This document shows, piece after piece, positions 1 through 5,614 of a stretch of 9,618 bases of DNA. Position 1 is the first letter of the stretch; each line of letters begins with the position of its first letter. Source of the DNA: Bacteroidales bacterium (GTDB taxonomy: Bacteria > Bacteroidota > Bacteroidia > Bacteroidales > UBA3663); the NCBI GenBank assembly GCA_030526445.1, contig JAUNCV010000076.1, positions 1 through 9,618 of the forward strand, written 5' to 3'. Made by a program: the position numbers and the translations under genes. Under the pieces are notes generated by a model. That model saw only the letters and a program-made list of their open reading frames with translations, was not told where the DNA came from and searched no databases.

Positions 1-246
1 ATAGGCATCCTTCACCCACTGAGCATCGCCCAAATCGACGGTGCAGATACGCATGTGGTCTGAGTCTGGATGTGCCTCACAAGTGAGCACATGGCCCACT
101 GTCAAGCCCTTCAGGCCGCCTTTGATGGTCTCGATTTCCTCTACGCCTTCGGTCTCGAGGCCAATAGAGGTGAGGGCCTTTGAAGTCTCCTCGGGGGTGA
201 GGTCGAACTTCAAGTAGTCCTTAAGCCATTTGTAAGAAATATTCAT
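1..246 (-). CDS. pheT: Phenylalanyl-tRNA synthetase beta subunit, N-terminal fragment
   Basis: This is the first 82 codons of a gene that continues past the left edge. Reading leftward from the ATG at 246-244 gives MNISYKWLKDYLKFDLTPEE at the N terminus, the typical opening of bacterial PheT. From about residue 42 (GGLKGLTVGHVLTCEAHPDS) comes the start of the OB-fold tRNA-binding domain, with the usual V-G-x-V-L-x-x-x-x-H-P-x-S-D pattern. The enzyme is a cytoplasmic alpha2-beta2 tetramer charging tRNA-Phe; the beta chain carries the editing site and tRNA contacts, and is usually about 800 residues in this phylum, so roughly a tenth is visible. It is transcribed divergently from the glutamate dehydrogenase gene, and its start is preceded by an A/T-rich leader without a Shine-Dalgarno sequence. 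Nothing looks broken in the visible part. Confidence 0.93.
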   Translation of the reverse strand, partial: MNISYKWLKDYLKFDLTPEETSKALTSIGLETEGVEEIETIKGGLKGLTVGHVLTCEAHPDSDHMRICTVDLGDAQWVKDAY

Positions 247-285
247 GTTGTTGTATTTATATATAATTTCTGATTTTTTAGCGCG

Positions 286-316
286 CAAATATACATATTA
301 TATTTAGAACTCCCAA
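286..316 (-). promoter_or_regulatory. Predicted pheT promoter
   Basis: On the minus strand the sequence TATATTTG (286-293) matches the Bacteroidetes -7 box TAnnTTTG exactly. A TTG (314-316) lies 20 bp upstream, the usual -33 spacing. The transcript would start near 280 and give a leader of about 35 nt before the pheT ATG. The call rests on consensus match and spacing only. Confidence 0.6.
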
Positions 317-447
317 GAATACCACTAAAAAATCTCTTGTGCTATAGTACAATTTTTGTGTTTTGACATCTTTGCTGCCGAAAAAACTTGATGAATTTTT
401 ACATCTTTTTCTCTCTTTCTTCAATTGTGTAAAGTTGCTTTTGAAAT

Positions 448-491
448 TCATGTGTAGCAGATTGCCATGAAACTCTATGTTCTACAACATG
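448..491. repeat. Imperfect inverted repeat in the gdhA upstream region
   Basis: The arm CATGTGTAG (449-457) is matched by CTACAACATG (482-491), whose reverse complement is CATGTTGTAG, so the arms differ by one bulged base. They are separated by 24 bases. It sits about 130-175 bp before the gdhA start, in an otherwise unexplained stretch. It could be an operator or a weak RNA hairpin; chance is also possible. Confidence 0.3.
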
Positions 492-540
492 ATTTGGTGA
501 GTTGCTGGTTGCAAAATGTCATTCGCAACTCTTTATTGCT

Positions 541-548
541 CATATTTG
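541..548 (+). promoter_or_regulatory. Possible gdhA -7 element
   Basis: CATATTTG differs from the Bacteroidetes -7 consensus TAnnTTTG only at the first base. It would start transcription near 555 and leave a leader of about 68 nt. No TTG or TTTG lies 19-21 bp upstream, so the call is weak. The remaining 247-540 stretch has other partial matches (CATCTTTG at 367-374, TAAAGTTG at 430-437), also without a well-placed -33 element. Confidence 0.3.
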
Positions 549-557
549 CGGTGTGAA

Positions 558-620
558 AGTTGAGGGCTTTTTCTTTTTCTTCAACTAAAAATAAAAAAAC
601 AAACAACAAAACATAACATA
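558..620 (+). promoter_or_regulatory. gdhA untranslated leader: small stem plus A-rich tract
   Basis: AGTTGA (558-563) and TCAACT (581-586) can form a 6-bp stem around a pyrimidine-rich loop. The next 34 bases before the ATG are almost only A and C with a few T and contain no Shine-Dalgarno sequence. Unstructured A-rich leaders are typical of well-translated Bacteroidetes genes, so this fits a highly expressed gdhA. The stem is short and may be incidental. Confidence 0.4.
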
Positions 621-622
621 TC

Positions 623-1963
623 ATGTTGAACATTGATCAATTCATGGCCAATCTTTCGGCCCGTCATCCTGGAGAGTCAGAATATCTTCAGGCAGTTAAG
701 GAAGTGCTTATTAGCATTAAGGATGTTTATGACAAACACCCTGAGTTTGAACGCGTTTCTTTGCTCGAACGATTAGTCGAGCCAGAACGCATCATTACAT
801 TCCGTGTACCTTGGGTCGATGATAAGGGAAAAGTGCAAGTAAATCTTGGTTACCGAGTGCAATTTAATTCTGCTATTGGTCCTTATAAGGGAGGACTTCG
901 TTTCCATGCCTCGGTCAATCTTTCGATATTGAAGTTCCTAGGTTTTGAGCAGACATTCAAAAACTCACTCACTACACTTCCTATGGGAGGTGGCAAGGGC
1001 GGCTCGGACTTTTCGCCTCGTGGCAAGAGCGATGCAGAAATCATGCGTTTCTGTCAGGCTTTTATGCAAGAACTTTATCGATATATTGGTCCTGAGGTCG
1101 ATGTCCCTGCTGGAGATATCGGCGTTGGTGCTCGAGAAATTGGATATCTTTTCGGTGAATATAAGAAACTTACGCGTGATTTTTCGGGTGTTCTTACCGG
1201 TAAGAATCTCGAATTCGGAGGCAGCTTAGTGCGCCCTGAAGCTACTGGTTTTGGTGGCCTTTATTTTGTGAATGAGATGCTACAGACAGCGGGTGTAGAC
1301 ATTAAGGGTAAGACGGTTGCAATTTCAGGTTTCGGCAATGTGGCCTGGGGTGCTGCGACCAAGGCAACTCAGCTTGGAGCCAAGGTGGTTACTATTTCGG
1401 GTCCTGATGGCTATATCTATGATCCAGAAGGTATCAGTGGCGAAAAAATAGATTATATGCTGGAACTTCGTGCTTCGGGTAATGATATTGTGGCTCCTTA
1501 TGCTGACGAGTTCCCATCAGCAACCTTCCATCCTGGCAAAAAGCCTTGGGAGGCTAAGTGTGACATTGCTCTCCCATGTGCTACTCAGAATGAGCTTAAT
1601 GGCGATGATGCAGCACAGCTTATCGCTAATGGATGCCAGTGTGTAGGCGAAATTTCGAACATGGGATGTACCCCTGAAGCCATTGATCTTTTCCTTGAGA
1701 AGAAGATGCTATATGCTCCTGGTAAAGCAGTGAATGCAGGTGGTGTGGCAACCTCTTGTCTTGAGATGAGCCAGAATGCTATGCATCTTTCTTGGCGTGC
1801 CGAAGAGGTTGATCAGCGCTTGCATGAGATTATGCACAGCATTCATCATCAGTGTGTAGCTCATGGTCGTGAAGCCGATGGTTATATCAACTATGTAAAG
1901 GGAGCCAATGTGGCCGGCTTTATGAAAGTTGCTAAAGCTATGATGGCTCAGGGTATTGTATGA
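623..1963 (+). CDS. gdhA: Glutamate dehydrogenase, hexameric type
   Basis: This 446-residue protein interconverts glutamate and 2-oxoglutarate plus ammonia, with NAD(H) or NADP(H), in the cytoplasm. Length matches the small homohexameric family (about 445-450). The N-terminal catalytic domain holds PYKGGLRF (K89), K113 in FKNSLTTLP, MGGGKGGSDF (K125, catalytic lysine) and PAGDIGVG (D165, catalytic aspartate). The Rossmann domain begins at about 200, with GFGNVAWGAA (236-245) and SGPDGY (259-264). S378 and V375 in AGGVATS fit the substrate pocket. F237, P261 and D262 correspond to residues tied to NAD preference in the Clostridium symbiosum enzyme, so the usual 'NADP-specific' label may be wrong; this is inference from remembered alignment. 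SNMG (345-348) replaces the common ANMP. The ATG at 623 follows a long A-rich leader. The gene is monocistronic, with its own terminator, and divergent from pheT. Confidence 0.96.
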   Translation: MLNIDQFMANLSARHPGESEYLQAVKEVLISIKDVYDKHPEFERVSLLERLVEPERIITFRVPWVDDKGKVQVNLGYRVQFNSAIGPYKGGLRFHASVNLSILKFLGFEQTFKNSLTTLPMGGGKGGSDFSPRGKSDAEIMRFCQAFMQELYRYIGPEVDVPAGDIGVGAREIGYLFGEYKKLTRDFSGVLTGKNLEFGGSLVRPEATGFGGLYFVNEMLQTAGVDIKGKTVAISGFGNVAWGAATKATQLGAKVVTISGPDGYIYDPEGISGEKIDYMLELRASGNDIVAPYADEFPSATFHPGKKPWEAKCDIALPCATQNELNGDDAAQLIANGCQCVGEISNMGCTPEAIDLFLEKKMLYAPGKAVNAGGVATSCLEMSQNAMHLSWRAEEVDQRLHEIMHSIHHQCVAHGREADGYINYVKGANVAGFMKVAKAMMAQGIV

Positions 1964-2068
1964 TAGCGGTTATTGTGTAATGCTCGGAAGTTACATCAAT
2001 TGATTAATGATGATATTCTTCATGCATCCAAATGCAAAGTGTAATTATCAGGTGAATTCATATTTTTG

Positions 2069-2099
2069 AGGCGATCCACTCTTTGGGTCGCCTTTTTTT
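2069..2099 (+). terminator. Rho-independent terminator of gdhA
   Basis: AGGCGATCC (2069-2077) pairs with GGGTCGCCT (2085-2093), including one T-G wobble, around a 7-base loop. A run of seven T follows (2093-2099). It lies about 105 bp after the gdhA stop and just before the B12 operon promoter, so it should separate the two transcripts. Confidence 0.9.
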
Positions 2100-2107
2100 G
2101 TTTTTTC

Positions 2108-2138
2108 TTGGTCCCAAATATGAAAAACGCTATCTTTG
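2108..2138 (+). promoter_or_regulatory. Promoter of the B12 uptake operon
   Basis: TTG (2108-2110), a 20-bp spacer and TATCTTTG (2131-2138) match the Bacteroidetes -33/-7 promoter. Transcription would begin near 2145, about 24 nt before the first riboswitch helix, giving a leader of roughly 200 nt. Confidence 0.75.
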
Positions 2139-2168
2139 CACCATCGAATCATTTATTATGATTTGGGT

Positions 2169-2285
2169 CGCATAGTGCCACAGAGTCGACCTGCTGTGGC
2201 TTAAAAGGGAATCAGGTGTAAGTCCTGAGCAGTCCCGCTGCTGTAAGCATCTTTTTCCGATGTAAGCCAGAATGCCTGCTATGCG
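2169..2285 (+). promoter_or_regulatory. Cobalamin riboswitch aptamer
   Basis: The RNA leader contains the conserved adenosylcobalamin-riboswitch core. GGGAATCAGGTGTAAGTCC begins at 2207, followed by CAGTCCCGCTGCTGTAAGC to 2248, and the B12 box AAGCCAGAATGCCTGC at 2264-2279. Visible helices support it: the closing stem CGCATAG (2169-2175) with CTATGCG (2279-2285), the hairpin GCCACAG (2177-2183) with CTGTGGC (2194-2200), TCAGG (2212-2216) with CCTGA (2224-2228), and CATC (2248-2251) with GATG (2259-2262). Binding of cobalamin normally shuts down the downstream transport genes. In this family control acts mainly through a following hairpin near the start codon, and such a hairpin is present at 2301-2319. 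Confidence 0.95.
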
Positions 2286-2300
2286 GTGTCTGTATCAGTA

Positions 2301-2319
2301 CCTCTGCGATGCACAGAGG
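2301..2319 (+). promoter_or_regulatory. Riboswitch expression-platform hairpin
   Basis: CCTCTG (2301-2306) and CAGAGG (2314-2319) form a perfect 6-bp stem around the loop CGATGCA. It lies 16 nt after the aptamer and 22 nt before the receptor's likely ATG. No T-run follows, so it is not an intrinsic terminator; it fits the loop-kissing, translation-controlling hairpin of cobalamin riboswitches. The loop bases GATGC (2308-2312) are complementary to GCATC (2247-2251) inside the aptamer. Confidence 0.65.
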
Positions 2320-2341
2320 CAGACGTAACATTATTAGCAAT

Positions 2342-4279
2342 ATGAGTAAACATTTTGTAGGGTCTATTTTCGGCTTATACGTTTTCATGTTGTGTAGCAA
2401 TAGCTATGCTCAGACGGTTCTCCCTGAAGTTTCTGTGGCAGATTCGTCTGCCATACGTCGTGCCTATTTGTCAACCTCTTCTCTGGTACAAGTCGTTACT
2501 TCTGCTGAGATGCAACGCCTTGGCCTTCAAAACGTAGCAGATGCTTTGCGTCTTGTTAATGGTGTTGCTGTCAAAGATTATGGCGGTCTAGGTGGCATGA
2601 AAACGGTTTCGGTTCGAAATCTTGGTGCCGAACACACCGGTGTTCTCTACGATGGTATTCCTGTAAGTAATTGTCAGGCTGGACAAATAGATATATCTCG
2701 TTTTTCGTCTGATAATTTGCACTCTCTTCGCATGGGCATCGGCGCCCCAACTGATATGCTCACACCGGCGTCTGTCGAGCCTTTTAGTGGTAATCTTTAT
2801 CTCAATACAAATGACCGAGATCATTATAAAAATATAAAGTTATCTTATGGCTCGTGGAATACACTTTCTGCTTCTGCACATATCGGAGAGGATGTTGTTC
2901 ATGCTTTTTTGCATTATAGTCACACCGATGGAAATTATCCGTTTATTCTGACCAATGGTAGCGAGCAGACACGCGAGCATAGAAATAATAGTCGTGTCGA
3001 TGCAATTAATGGCGAAGTAAATATGTCTAAGTTGTTCGCGTCAGAGACGAATCATGCATCCTCGCTATCTTCCAAAATTTATTATTATTATAGTGACCGC
3101 CAGCTGCCTGGTGGAATTACCATGTATAATAAGGATGCCCATGAGCGTCTTTACGATGAAAATTGTTTCGCACAAACTCGTTACGCAATCTTTTTTGGCG
3201 AAAAACTAGATGCACAGGTTTTGTTTAAATATAATCATTCATGGAACCAATATTTTGATGGTAATCAGCTCAATGATGGCGAAATTACCATGCATACATA
3301 TCGCTATCGTCAAGACGAAACGTATCTTTCTTTGGGCGCAAATTATCATGTCCTTTCATCGGCCGATAAACTTCAGTTATCGTTAGTGATCGATGAGCTT
3401 TGGAATACACTTTGCACCAATATTCCTGAAACTTCATATCGGTTTCGAACCACCACTTATGCTTCATTCAGGGCACGTTATCATGATCGAAGGATCACTG
3501 CAAATGCTTCGCTTCTATATACTAATTTGAATGAGGATCGAAATCAGAGCCGCTTCACGCCGAGTGTAAGTTTGAGTATTAGTCCTTGGCCCGAAAAAAA
3601 AATGTATTTTCGAGCCTCTTGGCGACAGGCGTTTCGTCTTCCTACTTTTAATGATCTTTACTATTACCGTCTTGGTAACCATAATCTTCGACCCGAAAGA
3701 ACCAATGAGATTAATCTTGGTGTTACCTCTTCTTTCTCGTTTCAAGATATTGTACTCTCTTTTACGACCGATGCTTTTCACAATCGTGTGCATGATCTCA
3801 TTGTGGCTTTCCCAACCACTTTCGCATGGAAAATGTATAATTATGGAAAAGTGGATATTTGGGGCGTGAATTTCTCTGCAGAAGGTCGCTATCGTTGGTT
3901 GTTCCTTAATTTGGGCTACAATCTCAACGATGCGCGCAATCTCTCGTCCAATATTTCAGGTCAATACTCGCGTCAGGTGCCATACACGGCTCGTCACAGT
4001 GGTCATGCTTCTCTTGTATGTCATACGCATTGGTTTGATGTTGGCTATGCTCTGCAGTGGATGGGACATCGTTATTCTTCCTTGATGCACGAGCCTCGCT
4101 ATCGTCTTGGCAGTTTCGATGATCACAGTATTACTCTTTCTCGAAACATAAGGTTGAGATACACCTCGTTTAGTCTTTCTCTAATGTGCAAAAATTTGTT
4201 CGATAGGCAATATGATATAATTCAATATTATCCAATGCCAGGACGTAGTTTCATGGTCGAAGTCAAATTTAATCTCTGA
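2342..4279 (+). CDS. btuB: TonB-dependent outer-membrane vitamin B12 receptor
   Basis: This 645-residue protein imports cobalamin across the outer membrane using energy from TonB-ExbBD. Residues 1-24 are a signal peptide (hydrophobic VGSIFGLYVFML, likely cut in SYAQ). LPEVSV at about 27-32 fits a TonB box. The plug domain spans about 44-155, with NVADALRLVNGVAVKDYGG and the VRNLGAEHTGVLYDGIPV segment. A beta-barrel rich in aromatic strands fills the rest and ends in SFMVEVKFNL. There is no N-terminal carboxypeptidase-like extension and no SusD partner, so it is BtuB-like, not SusC-like. An in-frame ATG at 2309 would add 11 residues, but it lies inside the riboswitch hairpin loop; 2342 gives a clean signal peptide. 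The riboswitch upstream and BtuG-like gene 25 bp downstream make B12 (or another corrinoid) the likely substrate. Confidence 0.9.
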   Translation: MSKHFVGSIFGLYVFMLCSNSYAQTVLPEVSVADSSAIRRAYLSTSSLVQVVTSAEMQRLGLQNVADALRLVNGVAVKDYGGLGGMKTVSVRNLGAEHTGVLYDGIPVSNCQAGQIDISRFSSDNLHSLRMGIGAPTDMLTPASVEPFSGNLYLNTNDRDHYKNIKLSYGSWNTLSASAHIGEDVVHAFLHYSHTDGNYPFILTNGSEQTREHRNNSRVDAINGEVNMSKLFASETNHASSLSSKIYYYYSDRQLPGGITMYNKDAHERLYDENCFAQTRYAIFFGEKLDAQVLFKYNHSWNQYFDGNQLNDGEITMHTYRYRQDETYLSLGANYHVLSSADKLQLSLVIDELWNTLCTNIPETSYRFRTTTYASFRARYHDRRITANASLLYTNLNEDRNQSRFTPSVSLSISPWPEKKMYFRASWRQAFRLPTFNDLYYYRLGNHNLRPERTNEINLGVTSSFSFQDIVLSFTTDAFHNRVHDLIVAFPTTFAWKMYNYGKVDIWGVNFSAEGRYRWLFLNLGYNLNDARNLSSNISGQYSRQVPYTARHSGHASLVCHTHWFDVGYALQWMGHRYSSLMHEPRYRLGSFDDHSITLSRNIRLRYTSFSLSLMCKNLFDRQYDIIQYYPMPGRSFMVEVKFNL

Positions 4280-4304
4280 TTTTTTATTCTCTAATTTAAT
4301 AGTT

Positions 4305-5420
4305 ATGAACAAAAAACTTTTTTCTTTTTTTCTTTGTGCCCTGATATCGCTTCCATTTCTTGCTTCGTGCAGTGATGATGATGAAATTTCGAACGGAAAT
4401 GGTCCAGATCCTGTCATTACTCAGAACCCATCAAGAGTTTATGTGCTAAATGAAGGCAGTTGGGGAAAAAATAATGCCTCTCTTTCTGCTCATGTCTATC
4501 TTGAGGATCGCGTATCTACTATTTCTGATATCTATTCTTCAACCAATGGTAAGGTCATGGGTGATGTAGCACAGGATTTGGTTCTTGATGCTGCCAATAA
4601 TCGTCTTTATGTTGCCGTTTCAGAATCGAGATATATTGCAAAGCTCGATATGTCGGGTCGTGAGATATGCCGCTATGCAACTACCGAGGAGCAGGCGCAG
4701 CCTCGTTCTCTTGTGCTCGATGGTGCGTATCTTTATGCTTCGCTTTATGGTGGAATGGTTGCCAAGTTCGACACAGCTTCTCTTCAACTTGTTGCAACTG
4801 TTGGTGTAGGTTCTTACCCAGAACAGATGGCTGTGGCTAATAATCTTCTTGCAGTTTGCAATTCTGGTTATGGTTATGACAACACTCTTTCGGTTATTGA
4901 TTTGGATGCGTTTACAGTTGTGAAGACGGTAGTGCTTCCTCGCGTCAATCCGCAGCACATAGTTTCGGCTGGAGGCCGCTTTTACTGCAGTACTACCGAA
5001 TATGACGAGTCATGGAATGCTGTTAGTAACATTATAGAGGTCAATCCTGCAAATTGGCAAGCAACTGAGATTACTACAGGTTTTTATCTGGCAGTGAGTG
5101 GTGATGATGTTCATATCATTGACCAAACGGTTGATTATAGTACTTCGCCTTATTCTTATCAGAATAAATTCTTGCTTTATAATGCCACTACTGGTGTATT
5201 CGGTGATAGCTTCCTTGCTTCGGCCGATTCAGACCTTAGTCATATGGCAGTTTACGGTATTTCTATTGATTCAGAGCGTGGTGATGCCTATCTTTGTGTT
5301 AGTCAACAAGAGGGTGCAGAGTTTGTAAATAGCAGTGTGCTTCGTTTCCGTTCCGATGGTTCTTCTTGTGGCAAATTCACGGCAGGTGTGCTTTCAAAGA
5401 AAGTTGTTGCTTTGAAGTAA
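4305..5420 (+). CDS. btuG: Surface beta-propeller B12-binding lipoprotein, BtuG/DUF5074-like
   Basis: This 371-residue protein has a lipoprotein signal peptide with lipobox L-A-S-C (C22). SDDDE follows the cysteine at once, matching the Bacteroidetes signal that sends lipoproteins to the cell surface. After a short linker, VLNEGSWGKNNASLS (47-61) and GDVAQDLVL (86-94) are the typical opening of DUF5074 propellers. Repeated blade-like segments follow, for example NRLYVAVSESRYIAKLD, AYLYASLYGGMVAKFD and NNLLAVCNSGYGYDNTLSVID. In Bacteroides, BtuG proteins of this kind bind cobalamin very tightly and hand it to the neighbouring BtuB. Position right behind the receptor under one riboswitch supports that role. 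B12 binding itself is inferred; related YVTN/DUF5074 propellers may bind other ligands. The gene is the last of the operon. Confidence 0.85.
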   Translation: MNKKLFSFFLCALISLPFLASCSDDDEISNGNGPDPVITQNPSRVYVLNEGSWGKNNASLSAHVYLEDRVSTISDIYSSTNGKVMGDVAQDLVLDAANNRLYVAVSESRYIAKLDMSGREICRYATTEEQAQPRSLVLDGAYLYASLYGGMVAKFDTASLQLVATVGVGSYPEQMAVANNLLAVCNSGYGYDNTLSVIDLDAFTVVKTVVLPRVNPQHIVSAGGRFYCSTTEYDESWNAVSNIIEVNPANWQATEITTGFYLAVSGDDVHIIDQTVDYSTSPYSYQNKFLLYNATTGVFGDSFLASADSDLSHMAVYGISIDSERGDAYLCVSQQEGAEFVNSSVLRFRSDGSSCGKFTAGVLSKKVVALK

Positions 5421-5473
5421 ATTGCAGCATATTGCTTATGTTTATTTAAAATATGTTACAATTTGATAAATCG

Positions 5474-5481
5474 TATCTTTG
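5474..5481 (+). promoter_or_regulatory. Isolated -7 promoter box before the tandem repeats
   Basis: TATCTTTG matches TAnnTTTG exactly and is identical to the B12 operon -7 box. No clear TTG is found 19-21 bp upstream; the nearest TTTG (5462-5465) is only 8 bp away. If active, it would start a transcript near 5488 that ends at the terminator 5558-5598 and contains no gene. Confidence 0.35.
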
Positions 5482-5490
5482 GTGTATTCC

Positions 5491-5534
5491 ATCGGGAATC
5501 TATCGGGAAGGTATCGGGATTATATCGGGAATTG
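5491..5534 (+). repeat. Four 11-bp tandem repeats with ATCGGGA core
   Basis: ATCGGGA occurs at 5491, 5502, 5513 and 5524, exactly 11 bp apart. The units are ATCGGGAATCT, ATCGGGAAGGT, ATCGGGATTAT and ATCGGGAATTG. The seven-base core is invariant while the last four bases vary. They lie between the btuG stop and the shared terminator. The period is close to one DNA helical turn, so a binding-site array is possible; a slippage-prone microsatellite-like repeat is the alternative. Confidence 0.85.
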
Positions 5535-5557
5535 TTTAGTAGCATTTTGCTAAAAAC

Positions 5558-5598
5558 AGTAGGCAGCTCTCAAATTGAGAACTGCCTACTATTTTTTT
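5558..5598. terminator. Bidirectional terminator between btuG and miaB
   Basis: AGTAGGCAG plus TCTCA (5558-5572, one mismatched C) pairs with TGAGA plus CTGCCTACT (5576-5590, mismatched A) around a 3-base loop. Seven T follow on the plus strand (5592-5598), and five A precede (5552-5556), giving a T-run on the minus strand. It ends the B12 operon from the left and miaB from the right, whose stop is only 25 bp away. Confidence 0.92.
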
Positions 5599-5614
5599 CA
5601 TTTGCATATTTCGA

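Larger units (their letters stand above)
5488..5598 (+). ncRNA. Possible small RNA of about 110 nt
   Basis: Between a consensus -7 box and a strong terminator lies a stretch with four ATCGGGA repeats, a small hairpin TAGCA/TGCTA (5539-5551) and the terminator stem. No credible protein is encoded. This layout is what an independent small RNA, or a processed 3' end of the btuB-btuG mRNA, would look like. I do not recognise a known RNA family, and the promoter lacks its -33 element, so the call is tentative. Confidence 0.25.

Noticed and set aside
467..556. A 29-codon reading frame before gdhA, starting MKLYVLQHDL and ending in hydrophobic residues, as a possible leader peptide.
   Set aside because: It overlaps the proposed -7 box of gdhA, has no attenuator-like stem or runs of regulatory codons, and short frames like this occur by chance. 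Conservation data would be needed.
2301..2319. The hairpin before btuB as a Rho-independent terminator.
   Set aside because: The stem is only 6 bp and is followed by a mixed sequence with no T-run, so a translation-controlling role is more likely.
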